Shown: piece after piece, positions 11,816 through 23,325 of the stretch
How the letters are laid out: each line of letters opens with the position of its first letter
Position numbering within the stretch: the stretch's first letter is position 1
NCBI GenBank assembly: GCA_963971225.1
Contig: OZ020268.1
Location: forward strand, 46,116,404 to 46,180,403
Length of the DNA stretch: 64,000 nt
Source: Melieria omissa
Lineage: Eukaryota; Arthropoda; Insecta; Diptera; Ulidiidae
Direction of reading: 5' to 3'
The notes under the pieces: model-generated
The model's database searches: none
The model's input: the letters and a program-made list of their open reading frames with translations, nothing else
Told to the model about the DNA's origin: nothing
Made by a program: the position numbers and the translations under genes

Positions 11816-12029
11816 ATATTTATGCTAATATTAAACCCTTTAAAATTTAAGACATAAATCGGACACTCGGAACAATCTTTGGTACTAATCTCCTACAGAA
11901 GGTATGTTCAGTTGCTGTCTCATGGACTTCACTTAGGCCAAGTGGCCCAACGCAGGCATCCTGAAAATCACTTCTGACCTAAGTTAACCTCAATCTAAGA
12001 CGAATCTACACAACCCATCTTTGGCATCA

Positions 12030-12426
12030 AAAGCAACGTAGGTTAGGTTAGGTAGGGAAGGGTGTGTGCGTCCCAAGGGCAGCACTTCCACTCGGAGGCC
12101 AAAATGGCCCATTGTGAATCCCTTAGAAGATTCTGGAGCTAGCCAGTGGCTCTCAGTTCGGGGCAAACCAATTTGACCTCTTGATAAAGGAGAGTAGATA
12201 CGAAATTTCAACTATTGCTGCGCAGGCCAAGTCTAGCCAGGAAATTTGACCCCAAGGTACGGAGACGGCGTTCCTGCAGAGCCAGGCAGTGGCACAGGTA
12301 GTGTTGGATCGTTTCCACTTCTTCCTCATCTCCACAGCTTCTGCAGACATGACTTAAGGCACCATTTGACAAGCAACGTAAAGTTATATAAATATGATTT
12401 AAATTTAAACGTAACCAAACAAACAT
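12030..12426 (-). pseudogene. Non-LTR retrotransposon fragment: C-terminal zinc domain and 3' tail
   Basis: On the minus strand about 12340-12240 reads 'CRSCGDEEEVETIQHYLCHC', then 'LALQERRLRTLG'. This is the C-x2-C...H-x3-4-C/H arrangement found after RNase H in many fly non-LTR ORF2 proteins. A frameshift near 12215 moves to the frame giving 'LLSFIKRSNWFAPN' and a stop at 12153, the usual protein end. Downstream on the minus strand are a 'TTCACAATGGGCCATTTTGG' stretch and a CCTAACCTAACC tail at about 12046-12032, marking the 3' end. It is a 5'-truncated dead copy. Confidence 0.85.
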
Positions 12427-13699
12427 GCAATTTCTCTCTTTCTTCCTCTTTTGTCGGCCCTAACTCGCTAGCATGACCCCTTGGCGCTCTCACATCGCAC
12501 AAAACGTTCAAAATAAATCAATGCAAAATGCAGGTAAGCCGGCACCGAAAATCCCTACGAACTCAATTGGCATCAATCAAGTCCCCTGCCAACACTTTAA
12601 GGTGCAGCGGGCTCACCACTACAAGTGCAATCACATCGACTTATCATTCTCGCATAGTGAGCGAGCGTGAGCGCCTGAACGGCCGGCACCTCAAGCAGAA
12701 ACAGTGCGGATCAAGGCGAGAGCGCCACCGCCGCTAACGAGAGGAAGCGCAAAGTGTTGGTTGTGTGAGTGAGTGCGTGTATAAGTGCGTTTGTGTGTGC
12801 GATCTTCTTGCGGCTGATAACTCAAGCTTAGCGCTGATATGCTGCAAACTTTAACAGTCTAACAGCTGTTGTTGTGTATTATATTTGTTGTTGTTGCTTG
12901 GTTGCTGCTGTTGCAACAGGCCATGTATGCGTTGTTCTTATTCTGTGCTGCTGGTGTGTCTTCTTGCTGCAATTTTTTCAAGTCCCTTTGTGGTTGTTTT
13001 CTTTCACGTTTATTTATTTTTTTTGATTAATTTTTTATATTTTTTTACTTCCGACTTTCATCAACGCATTCGCGCCACTCCCCCATCTGTGAGTTTGAAT
13101 GCTTTTGCTTTGAGATATTTTTCTCAGCGCACGGCGCTGTTACTGGCTATGTTGCTGTTGTTGTTTTTGTCGCTGTTACTGTTGCTTTGGCGCGATAGTT
13201 GCTGCTGCCGGCGTCGTTGGACACAATACTTGCCGCTCGTGATTGCGTTAATGTGTGTCGACTCTACTCGACTCGACTCGACTCGACTTTGCGTTTCGTT
13301 TCGTTTTCGATTTCGTCTGCTTGACTGCGGCGGCGGCTGCTTGGCGTCAGTCTGTGGACGGCCGTCGTCGCGCACTTTTGGGTCTGTTAGAAAAGCTCAC
13401 AAGCAAGAACGCCAACCAACGCCAACGCTGCCGCCACACGTACACACTTCGCCGCGCACATAATTCGCTTGATTTGCGGTTCACACGGGCCATCGCTGTC
13501 GTCGTCGTTAACGTATCGCTGTCGCTGTCGGTGTGCGGGTGCACGTGTGTGTGTGTGTGCCCGTTCTGGCCGCACTCCTGCGGTCGACGAACACCGAACC
13601 GAGAAGAACGAGCACAGCGCCGGCAGCAACAAGAAAAAGTTATCTCTCCGGCTGATTTGCACATCGTCGGAACATCGCACGAAAAGGAAGTCTTCTTCT
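12427..13699. other. GC-rich noncoding region upstream of the 13.7-kb promoter
   Basis: High GC from about 12640 with an (ACTCG)n run at 13266-13288 and (GT)n at 13545-13559. Overlapping open frames on both strands are a by-product of GC content and simple repeats. A possible tiny exon lies at 12474-12533 (acceptor CTCGCTAG, ATG at 12473, donor GCAG|GTAAGC), but the acceptor is unconvincing. The region most likely carries promoter-proximal and leader sequence of the + strand gene. Confidence 0.5.
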
Positions 13700-13734
13700 T
13701 CATTCAGTTGCGCGCCGTCGTGCGGTACGGACGT
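13700..13734 (+). promoter_or_regulatory. Core promoter: Inr + MTE + DPE (start at 13702)
   Basis: TCATTC at 13700-13705 fits the insect Initiator TCAKTY with A+1 at 13702. GGACGT at 13729-13734 is exactly at +28 to +33 and fits the DPE consensus RGWYVT in full. Positions +18 to +27 (CGTGCGGTAC) match 8 of 10 bases of the MTE consensus CSARCSSAAC. There is no TATA box at -30. All three downstream elements at their strict spacing make chance unlikely. The promoter points right, towards the signal-peptide exon at 16617. Confidence 0.7.
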
Positions 13735-14270
13735 CAATTGCGGTTCGCTGGCGTGGTTAGTGGTCTTTTGTGTTTTTCTTCTGAACTTTTGGGAGGATTT
13801 CTCGGTCGATTTCGTCGCGCTACGTTGCCCTGCGCCGAGCTGACTTGAGCTGAGCCAGAACAAAAAAACTGTGACTTTCCGTGCTGACACATCACGAAGC
13901 GGGAATTAAAAGGTTTAATCGACAGGCTTTGCGGACATTAACAAACGCTGGAATTAAAGGATTTGCTAGCTCAATTCGATTGTGTATGCGTGTGTGTGTG
14001 TGCGTGCGTTTAGGTGTATGTGAACGGGCACTGTGTGCGTGTGCATAGCGTACGTGATCGGCAATTTCTGAATCCGCCAACGAAGGACACAAAGCAGGAA
14101 CGCCTATCTCGTTTTTATTTATTTTTTTTTAATCTTCAACGCGACTTACGGCACAAAATTTGTGGAACTTTTCGAATGGACTGTCGAAATGTTCATTTGT
14201 TCGGTAGGCGCCCGAAAGTACTAACGGGAGTGTGCGAATATGTGGAGCAATGAAAAAAACTGAAGGACAA
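13702..14270 (+). other. Probable 5' untranslated leader after the 13702 start site
   Basis: GC-rich sequence downstream of the DPE with a (GT)n run at about 13990-14003. Many short upstream ATGs and stops make it noncoding. I could not choose a splice donor: GTAGGC after 14201 is the least bad candidate. The leader is expected to splice to a downstream acceptor such as 16416. Confidence 0.35.
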
Positions 14271-16130
14271 GCAATTTGAGGTTAAATCGAAATCGGAATT
14301 TAACTGAAAAGAAGTAAAGGACAGTCGACTGGAAGTTAATTCGAAATTAAAATTTGACAGAAAAGAGTGAAGAACAGACAATTGGCGGTTAATTCGAAAT
14401 TGAAAAATTACAGAAAGCTTTGGAAAATTATTGTGAAATTTTGAAGTAAATTTTATATAAAATGTTCATAAATTCGCGAAAGTTAATTCGAAATTAAAAT
14501 TTTTTAAATGTTTCTGAAATGTAAATTTTTAAGTAAATTTGCATTTTTTAAATGTTCGCAAACTCGCAAAAGTTAAATAATTTAATTCAGTAGAAGCTAA
14601 AGTTTTATTCACTAACGTTGAGTTGTTTTTCAACTCAACTGAATCGAACTTTAGATAAATCCTCGATCCTCAGATAAATCGGTTTAACTTTGTTATATTT
14701 AAACTCATAAAATATTCAATTTTCACGAACTTCAATCCAATTCGACTATTAATTTTATCAAAAATTCAATTTTAATATATTAAATCCCTGAGAGTTGAAT
14801 GTTTTCTAATTACCGTATATTTCTGACTTAGGAAAAGAAATACAAATTTCAAGAAATTTAAATAACTGAATTACAAAAATAATTTAAAAACACCTAAAAG
14901 AATTTAAGAAGAAAACTAAAAAAGTTTTTAAACTCACAAAAACACTAAAAAATAATTTCATTTAAACTTTGAAAAAATATAAAAGTTGGGCAAAGTGCAG
15001 AACATTAAAAAACACAATATTTTATTTTATTATTTTAGTTAATTTGGACAAAACTTGGTCTAATATACACAAAGATTTTCAAACTTGAAAAGATTTAAAA
15101 GATAAAGTTTAAATGTAGTTTAAAAAAGTTCCTTCAAAAACGAAAATATTTGCTCAGTAATAAATGTTCGTAAAAAATTAAGTTTTAGCATCAGAAATAT
15201 TAGTTTTAAATATTAAGTATTTGTATTTTTTAAAACAATTTTAATTAACTAAAGCTCAGAAATTTAGTCAATGCAAAATTGTTTTGTAAAAAGTTTAAAT
15301 ATTGTTTTAAAAATTTTACATGAAGGCAGAAAAACTTGTTCAAAGCAACAAATGGCCGAAAAAAATTTGCCTACAATCTTTTGGTGTAAAAGAATCTCGT
15401 TTTAAACATTATATTAATATTTTAAAAACCTTTTTTGATTAATCAAAAAAACTTCAAGCTCAGAAGATGTTGGTTTTTACTTTATAAATTGCATAAATAA
15501 ATAAAAAAATAAATAAATAATAAATATAAATAAATAATTAAGAACTATTTTTTAATTTTTATATTTGAAAAATAAATGTTGATTAATTGACAAAATTTTA
15601 AGCTCAGAAATTTGTTCTTTTTTAACTAAACCCAGTTAGGTTTATAAAACTAAACCAAAAACCGAAGTATTAACTATTGAAAAAATTACATATTTTCAGA
15701 AATTTCTAGTGAAACTAATTTCTTAAAGAGCTAATTTTTCATTATCTTTTAATTTTATTAACATTATTTCAACATTAACATCAACATTTATCAACCTTAT
15801 AAATGAACAAAAATATTTTGTTTCGTAAAACCATTTTTTTTAAGTTCAGAAAAAATAAAAAATCATTTAAACAATTTTAAATATTATATTAATTACATTA
15901 AAATTAATTAAAAATTAAATTAATTATCTGCATAAATTTTGTCATTAATCATTTACTATAAATGAATTGATTAAAAATTGTTCATATTCAATATTTCCAA
16001 TAGTTAATACCAGATAGTTAATGCTAGCAACAACAAAATTTAATTTTTGTATTCATTACCTACTCTTCACATATGTTCTTCGTATCCATATACCAACTTA
16101 TATATATAAATATTTATATTTCATTTCTAA
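14271..16130. other. AT-rich noncoding DNA
   Basis: About 1.8 kb of very AT-rich sequence with long A and T runs and AATTAATT words. No ORF, RNA gene or element is visible. It fits an intron between the 13.7-kb leader and the 16.4-kb exon. Confidence 0.6.
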
Positions 16131-16416
16131 TCCATGCAACTCCACATTGCACTTCTCGCACTCCGGCTACTCGACTCGGGCGTCACGTGTCGCATCGCAA
16201 CCGCAAACGCGGCATTTCCTCGTCACCGCTCGTTACCGCAAAAATTCTGCTTAGCTCAACCGAAAAACGAAACTGCGGTCGACATTCCGCTCCACTCCCG
16301 AACGTCGAACTTGAACGCGTTGCCGCGATTACGTTTCTATCAATGCAACATTTAAGACATTTTACAACTAAACAAACAAATTTTCTAATATTGTTGTTAT
16401 TGTAACTCTTTTACAG

Positions 16417-16745
16417 TTCTCTAAAGTGCCATAAACCCCTTAAAACAAATCAAAGTGTTCAATAAGTCATAAGAAAATAAAACAAAACAGAGAAAATTCA
16501 CGCAGAGAACGCGCAAAAATCGACGTTTTACAATTTTCATTTGGAATCTTTTGTTTTCCTGCTGTTGGCGGTTTGCAATTTTCACGTGAAAATTACAAAA
16601 ACAAACTGCCAACACGATGGGGTCTAGTGTACCCCAACCAGGAACTGTCAAAAATCCGCTATGGAAAATGTCACTAATGTGGCAGCTGCTTGCAGTAGTT
16701 GTGATCCTAAATGCCTGCGGAACCTATGCGAATCCTTCGAATAAG
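16417..16745 (+). CDS. First coding exon with signal peptide (coding 16617-16745), partial gene
   Basis: The gene is not recognised. The exon is bounded by an acceptor (TGTAACTCTTTTACAG, ending 16416) and a consensus donor (AATAAG|GTAAGT at 16745/16746). The 5' UTR is 200 bases. The ATG at 16617 opens 43 codons: a polar start 'MGSSVPQPGTVKNPLWK', a hydrophobic core 'MWQLLAVVVIL' at residues 21-31, then 'NACGTYANPSNK'. This is a signal peptide with likely cleavage after ACGTYA, or just possibly a membrane anchor. The intron is phase 0. Without splicing the frame stops 13 codons later, so the rest of the protein must come from a downstream exon. A second ATG (residue 18) could also start. The product should be secreted or on the cell surface. 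Promoter-like sequences at 13702 and 7.9-8.3 kb lie upstream on the same strand. Confidence 0.7.
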
Positions 16746-18120
16746 GTAAGTGAATTTTCTGAAATTTTTTGCATTTCCAACAGATAATTTGTTAGTAAGG
16801 TGTTCGAAAGGAGAATAAAAGAGTAAAGGGACTTAGCAAAGGAGGAAATTTTGGTTTGGGTTCTTCTTTATTCTGCTTTTCTAGCCTTGTTGATCTTACC
16901 TTGCTGTCTCCTCTCTTCTTGAGCAATAGATCACTTAACCTGATTGTTTGAGGTGTTATATTGTTAGAGATCGTTTCACGGCTCTCCTCTAAATCTGTAA
17001 TACGGTTTGGGAGATGGGTCTTTATGGCCTAAGAAAGTTCGCTTTAAAGCAGTCACACCCCCCCCCTTCTCTCGAATCTATCTGTCTATCATTTCCCCAT
17101 TCTCCAAGGCTTTAGAATCGCTTCAAGTTTCTCACGAACCTAGCAAAAACAACATTGATATCTCGAATATATAGAAAGACTTTACTTCATGGATAGATTG
17201 AATTGGTTTACTCTGGAACGAGACTAATGAGTTTATCTGCAACCAAATGTAAGTGCTTCAAAATGGGTCTTTTTTGGTCCTTTAGGGGAAGTGCCGCTAA
17301 TATTACACATTTTCTTGTCAATCTAACCTAAACTAACTTATTCTAACCTCATTCGTTTATCTTTCTGCGAAGTGTGGCAATTTAAGGAAGACCTGAGCTT
17401 GTTTTATTATTAGATTTTGGTAGCCTATGAACATAGTTTAGCATTTTATTGATTTTCGAAGCATTTTTTTAATCATTGTAAAAATTGAATGAATTTTTTT
17501 TTGCAATTTGGGTTTAGAATAATTTCGAATGTTAAGCTTTCAATGCTATAAGCTGCCTTGGTTCAGTAGTTAGTACATCGGATTACGAGTCAAAACCCAA
17601 ACAAAATCATTCCTAAAAGTTTAAAACTATCTCTTTCACATATAATTACATGCACATAAATTTTATACATACATACAAGCAAAGATATAACTACATAGTT
17701 ATGGTACAATAAGCAGTCTTCTAGCCATTTACTTGAAGTAATTACTTAGTTAATAGCGTTCACCCACAGTTGCCTTTTGCATCACATCTATTTTGGTACA
17801 AGTTCCACATTAGTCGCTTAGCTATAAAACTTTTGAATCATCATACATTGCGTTGAATTTTTATCAGCAAATTGTGACAACCGCAAGTAACAGCACATTA
17901 CGAACCAAACTATTATGTGTGTACAAAGTTTAATTATAGAAAATTACAACATTTTTATGAGACCTTAAAATGCTCACTCACAATGATGGATCATGAGAGA
18001 ATAGTTATGAGTTCATTTCAAGCAAATCGAGAATGGCACAAAGAAACATTTCTTAGTTTTAAACTGAATGTAGACCACAAATATTTCCCCCAATTACTCA
18101 CGGAAAAACCTTAAATTCTA
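16746..18120 (+). other. Start of large intron
   Basis: Begins with GTAAGTG. It contains a C9 run at 17058-17066 and no supported exon. A short open frame at 17917-18114 lacks splice signals and is AT-rich. The next coding exon of the signal-peptide gene is not identifiable in this stretch. Confidence 0.5.
17556..17602 (+). repeat. tRNA-like segment (degenerate), possible SINE head
   Basis: 'TTGGTTCAGTAGTTAGTACA' (17558-17577) contains TGGTTCAGTAG, which fits the polymerase III A-box TRGYNNARNNG and the D-arm of a tRNA. It is followed by an anticodon-arm-like 'CGGATTACGAG'. The expected B-box GGTTCRANTCC is not preserved downstream. It is therefore not a functional tRNA gene; a tRNA-derived SINE fragment or pseudogene is possible. 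Confidence 0.3.
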
Positions 18121-18124
18121 TATC

Positions 18125-18335
18125 CAATCTCCATGAAATTCTGAAAAATTCAATTCAACTTTAATAATCTGATCATAGTTCATATTACAAATTAATTAGA
18201 GAAGATCAAAATATGAAATCTCAATGAAATTTTGAAAACTCCAATAGTTCCATTCTGAAATCAACTTTTATAATCCGATCTAAGTTCATATGACAAATTA
18301 ATTAGAGAAGATAAAAACATAATTTTCATGGGTTT
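18125..18335. repeat. Two-copy tandem repeat, period about 100 bases
   Basis: 'CATGAAATTCTGAAAA' (about 18131) is repeated as 'AATGAAATTTTGAAAA' (about 18223). Both copies end with 'CAAATTAATTAGAGAAGAT' (about 18188 and 18293). The second copy has a 14-base expansion. Confidence 0.7.
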
Positions 18336-18349
18336 TTATTTTCATACAG

Positions 18350-18410
18350 TTAACCCAAATGTGCCGGAATTATTATTTTTTTTGAGCGGATTAGAATCTG
18401 AATCTGTAGA
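18350..18410 (+). mobile_element. Left end of a piggyBac-like MITE (truncated)
   Basis: TTAA at 18350-18353 is followed by 'CCCAAATGTGCCGGAATT', which matches the left end of the complete small TTAA element at 60150. No matching right end (GGG-TTAA) follows, so the copy appears truncated. Extent is uncertain. Confidence 0.5.
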
Positions 18411-20149
18411 AGCAAATTTACATACTAGTCGCTGTAGCATTGAAAACTTTATTCTGAAAATTGTAATTGTTGTTTTATAGTTTGTTTATGTAATATTAAT
18501 TAAATAGTTAATTAACCAGCTCATTAATGAACGGTGAAGTTTTTATTGCCACATCAAAAAGTTTCTACAAATTTCCTGCCTGACCTACCCGCACACATGG
18601 AAAGTGTTTTTAACTGCTTCGATTAGTCATTTCGCACATTATTAATTATTATAAATACTATACACAGAATCACAATCAGACAATAGAGTGAATCGAAAAA
18701 AAATTATGCAATATTATAAACACAATCGGCAAAAAGTGCTCAAGCAAGCAGTGTTGATTTCAATCACATTAGTGCACATTAAGTTTGTGCAAGGGCCGTG
18801 AAATAAGTACCTATGAAATATGTTTAAATAAGTGATTCTAAAATGGTCCAAAACTGTAGCTTTCTTCCATTCAACTACATAAAAAATAGCACAAAAATAG
18901 TTGAGGGCTGTTGGGCCTTAAACATTTAAACATTTAAAATATGGTTCACTAAGTTATTCTAGATATTCATAGTTACATATATGATAAATGATCCATTGTA
19001 GCCCTTGTATGGGTTAGGAGATGTTCCTTAAACTCATTGGCCTAATAAAAGTTTAGTTGAGCTCGATGTTCTACGTCAGTGACGTTCTTTATTCTTTTCG
19101 TTTTAGCTCTTCTATTGCCATGACATCATATTCGCTGTAGTTTTATTCAAAACTTTCTTCACAGCTGCACAGAACCTTTAAAATGCTTCTACTGACAGTT
19201 ATAAACTGAACCTTAATTTATAGTATACAGTACCCAGATTGAAAAATCATGATTAATAAAAACAAGAATTTTTCAGAATTCCTTTAGTGTTGATCATTAC
19301 ATTGATATCAAGAACAAGAAACAGAGACAGCATAATTCTACTGCTTTCAAAGTGTTTAAGGTTTATAAGAGAATTTTGTGAAATTCGAAATAGTTTTGAC
19401 TTAAAATGTAAAATACATATAGAATGGATTTAGGGTAAAAGAAATAAACCACAACCTCGCTCTTTCCAAAGAAAATGATATCAGTTTGAAAGTAAATGAA
19501 ATGACGAATTCAGAACTTTTATGACTAACAAACCAATGTTGCATGAACAGGGGATTTCCTCCCAGATTTAGGAGATTCTTGGCCTTTTGCGAAAATTTTT
19601 GCGAGGAAAAACTGTTTAGTAGAAAGTTTAGGAGATTTTGATATTTTGATTTTTTTTTTAATTAAATTTGATGTTTCAAGGTGTATAATTTGACACCATT
19701 AGTGACACTGAAGCCTTGAGTATTGAAAACTAAAGTGTCTAATTTATTTGTATTAATTTCCATGTTTCAAAGTGTATAATTTTAGCAATGAATGAACGCA
19801 GTTTACAAAATTGAATTTCATACCGAACTCATTTTTTATGTTTAGTTTGTGTTAAAACGTTGTATGAAAGAATTAAACATCTTTTTTAATTTTGTATGAG
19901 TAGTTTGATTCTTTAGTTTATAATAATAAAAATTAGAAAACAATTTTTAGATTTTTTGTAATTTTTGGGACGAAATTTCAGCTTTCTTTTTAAGATTTAG
20001 AAGAAAGTCATTTCAGGTATCTGGCAACACTGGTAGACAAGGACTGGTATTTAATAATTTAAAGTGTGTGGACAATGAGTCGACTGAGCCTCTTCAGTGG
20101 TATTTGATAAGTCAGTGTCACATTAATTTAAAGTTGTAAATATTCGGAA
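18411..20149. other. Noncoding DNA, possible old inverted-repeat element 19533-20033
   Basis: Mostly AT-rich. Near 19533 'ACCAATGTTGCATGAACAGG' and near 20033, in reverse complement, 'ACCAGTGTTGCCAGATACC' form an imperfect terminal inverted repeat enclosing about 500 AT-rich bases. No clear target duplication is visible, so the element call is tentative. Nothing else is supported. Confidence 0.35.
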
Positions 20150-20290
20150 ATGTACAACACAACAAAATAACAAATTCGACAGAGGATTTTGGTGAAGTTG
20201 GCCTAAAAAATATATGTGTATCGAGTTTTGAAAGTTTATTTTTGAATTTTTTTTAGAGGTTGTCAAAATTCCCCATTTTGCACATTTTTA

Positions 20291-20990
20291 TAGTCTTGAC
20301 TGCTTAACTGCAAGTCAGTTAACTGAAACAGAAGTTCACGTCCACGGTTTTTTGTATTTTTCCTGAAAATAAGTTCATTTAACCCTTATTCTCATACCCG
20401 GGTACCCGGGTGCCCACTGCGATGTATTTTCGTGAAAAAAACTGACAAATAATGAAATTTTTTTTTTACCTTCCGGATCCTCGTTATTTAGGTGAAAAGC
20501 GAACAAATCATATCAAAATTTTATAAACACTTTTTAATTAACAAAATATTGAAAACTTAAAAATTTCATGAGATGGGTACCCGGGTACCCCGGGTGCCAA
20601 ACGACGTTAGTAAGTTTGGGTATGAGAATAAGGGTTAACTGAGTCTTAGCAGAACTGAAAAAAAAACCACAGAAAGTTCCAAATATAAATAAAAAACATA
20701 AACTTTTCTACTCTACAAGTATTTCAAATTCGCTTAAGTTAACAAATTTTGTGCCACCTTTCATAATGAAATAAACTGCCCTGCTTTTATTTGGCCGCAT
20801 TATCCCATCCCTGAAAACTGGATCAGCTGATTTCGTTAGTTGAATGAATGAATGTTTTTTTCTTTTCACTCATTCGAAAAACCCTTAACTGAAATTAGTT
20901 TCATTAACCTAAGTTCGCTTAACTGAAAACATCAGTTAACCGCAACTAGAAGGCCGGAAAAATCGACTTGCAGTTAAGCGGACCTGAGTG
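20291..20990. mobile_element. pogo-like nonautonomous DNA transposon (TA target)
   Basis: The insert lies between TA at 20289-20290 and TA at 20991-20992. Its left end contains 'GACTGCTTAACTGCAAGTC' and its right end in reverse complement contains 'GGTCCGCTTAACTGCAAGTC'. This resembles the pogo terminal repeat, which carries TTCGCTTAGCTGC at the same distance from its end. The interior has additional AGTTAACTGA/AAGTT-type subterminal repeats, no transposase frame, and a nested piggyBac-like element at 20383-20634. Confidence 0.75.
20383..20634. mobile_element. piggyBac-like MITE (252 bases, TTAA duplication)
   Basis: TTAA at 20379-20382 and at 20635-20638 flank an element with a perfect 17-base terminal inverted repeat, CCCTTATTCTCATACCC. 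Just inside, GGGTACCCGGGTGCC-type palindromic blocks occur at both ends. TTAA targets and CCCT ends define the piggyBac superfamily. There is no ORF, so it depends on a transposase elsewhere. It sits inside the pogo-like element and is the youngest of three nested layers. Confidence 0.88.
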
Positions 20991-21290
20991 TATAGTAAAT
21001 CGGCATAAGAAAACCATCTAACCTTACATATAAGGTGTAGGATGTTTTTAGTAAATTTATGTAAAATACTACGAGGAACATTTTTGTGGCACATTTTAAT
21101 CCTCTAACTCCTATTTCTATAAATAAATTTGACCCTTTCTTACTACAATGCAAAAAAAGTCCTTTGAAACAGGATTTCTAAGTAAAATAATTACTTAATT
21201 TTATGGCGAAATTCCACTATAAGTCTGTGAATACATCAAACCTCAAAATTGAATATCAACACCAGAAATAAGTCAAAACTAAAAATATGA

Positions 21291-22939
21291 AAACTTAAGA
21301 AGTGAAAACTGAAGAAGTGTTTTCAATTTCCATTTTGTACTGAAGTATTTATGTACTGCAGTCATTCTAACTTTCAATCGAAATTCAATTTAATTTCAAT
21401 TCGATTTCAACTCAATTTCCACATCATTCAATCCGTCAAGGACACGTTGCTCCACTTTTACTCGTACACCGGATCTCATCTAATCGCACAGCGAAAACAA
21501 AAATTTCGAAAATACATACTTCAGTTTCAGATTAAACAGTTTTATTTTGGTTTAATTTTTTTTTCTAAATTTGATTCTCTTGGCGGCGACAAGAACAAAT
21601 ACACAGCAAACGAGTTCAATAATAAAAGTTCAAGCTAAAACAACGAAACATTGCCATGTTCGCTTATAGCCGGGTTATCAGACATACGGCACCTTTGGCG
21701 TGTACAACACTGATCTGTGCCATAATGGCTATCACAGCAACACAACAACAAAAACCACAAGCATCAATCGTTGATTTCAAACATTTTCATAATGGACTGG
21801 CAGCGTACTGGAAGATGTGCGCACGTAATGCTCGAATCGCAACCAACTAAAGCCAGGCAAAACAACACAAAACACAACAATAACAATAACAACAAAAACT
21901 GTTGGGCAAAAATAGCAAATTATGCTACTGGCTATTATTGATAGTGTTGGGCGCTGTTGAGCCGGCTCGGCCGGATGATTGGGCCGGCTGGTGAACTGTC
22001 GTAGAGCGCCGATAGCGCTCGAGCGCGCCTTATCAGCGCCAATGGCAGAGCGAAAATTCTGCCCATAGCTCAGTGCCTGTACGCGCAATTCCCAATGAGT
22101 GCCAACATAACGAAGACAATGATGACAATTGTGGTGACGATGATGAGGCTGTTTGATGATAATGCCGCTGGCTGATGATGATGATGATGATTATGTTGAT
22201 GACGCTGATATTGGTGGCATTGATGTGTTTGTGCGCTTTGCAAACACATCAATACATAAACTATAAAAAGCAGCTCAGAAGATCGAAAAAAAAGTGATAT
22301 AGTACACGAAATCGTTTGGTTCGCAATCGACATGGCGACAGACGGCACTGCCTGACAGCAACCATTGCGAGGTTTCATACATAAATATTCAATTTAAATT
22401 TTAATCATCATGTGTGCTTAGTAGTTGGGATTTGTTTAATTAAATCACGCTTAATGGTTTCTAAATCTGCGCCATGTTATCATCGGTTCGGCTGAATGGC
22501 GGATGAATGATTCGCTGTTTGTCTCGATGCTCTGCGAGCCGAACGCGTGTTGGGTGAATGAAAAAGTGAGCTGTGCGGTTGCAGTGCGCTTGCGGTGACT
22601 GCTGTTGTCGCTGTCGTCGGTCGTTGTTCTTATTGTTGTTGTTGTTGTTGTTGCTGTCAAAGTCATTTATCACATCGGAAGTTGTGTAAAGGGGTCAGCA
22701 TCTGCCGGCCACAATCTGCGCTACTCTGCTTTATTATATATAAATTTTTTTATTATTATTAACTTCTTCTTCTTCATGTTAGCAGCAGAATTTCTTGCGC
22801 AGAAATTCTGGGTAAAATTTTTCTTATCAGGCACTATAATATATGGAGATATGAGTGTGCGTTGTGCTCATTTTGTGTGTTTTTTTGCTGTTGCAGATAT
22901 TTTTTGCAAATTTTGTAAATAGAATATTTCATTTAGCAG
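21291..22939. other. Noncoding DNA with GC-richer island 21.65-22.70 kb
   Basis: CAA-rich sequence at 21.7-21.9 kb, a GAT-rich run near 22165-22215 and a TTGTTG run near 22635 give several open frames on both strands with simple composition (poly-T/N, poly-H). None has splice support. The island resembles enhancer-like noncoding DNA. Confidence 0.45.
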
Positions 22940-23325
22940 TTCAACTCCAGTTTTAGTGAAATTACGAGAGCTTTTACAGGATTTGATGCTTTTGAAAATG
23001 TGTTTTTGTTAGATTTCAGCTGATTGTTCGGACATAACCTAAAAAATGTTCTTTAAGTTTTCAAAACTGAAAGATTTATGCTTACAAAACCTGACCTTCG
23101 TAAAGCCAACTTATGGCTTATGTGACCGCTAAGAGAGATTTTCAGGATTTGATTCTTGAAAATGATTTTTGGTTACATTTCAGCGGATTCCCGAATTTCT
23201 CAAAAATTAGGGAATAATGCTTACAAAACCTGACCTTTATGCAGTTGTCCTTCGCGGAAAATGACCGCCACGAGAGTTTTTGCAGGACTTGATGCTTTTG
23301 AAGACAATTTTTGGTTACATTTCAG

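Larger units (their letters stand above)
20150..21290 (+). mobile_element. Single arm of the long-TIR element family, split by nested insertions
   Basis: 20150-20290 and 20991-21290 together align along their length with the left arm of the element at 52802-53321. Shared blocks include GTTTTGAAAGTTTA, 'AATCGGCATA', 'GTAAAATACTACKAGGAACA', 'TAACTCCTATTTSTAT' and 'ATACATCAAA'. The two parts are separated by a 700-base pogo-like insertion at a TA, and the join reproduces the uninterrupted order of the other copy. No second arm or coding core follows, so this is a solo or decayed remnant. Confidence 0.8.

Noticed and set aside
12474..12533. Possible small coding exon with ATG and GTAAGC donor
   Set aside because: The acceptor CTCGCTAG has a purine-containing approach and a misplaced branch site, and no partner exon is evident.
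12885..13890. Long overlapping open frames on both strands (up to 197 codons)
   Set aside because: They overlap each other in several frames, follow GC content and TTGTTG/ACTCG runs, and include the core promoter at 13702.
17556..17602. Functional tRNA gene
   Set aside because: Only the A-box half is preserved; no B-box, acceptor-stem pairing or terminator.
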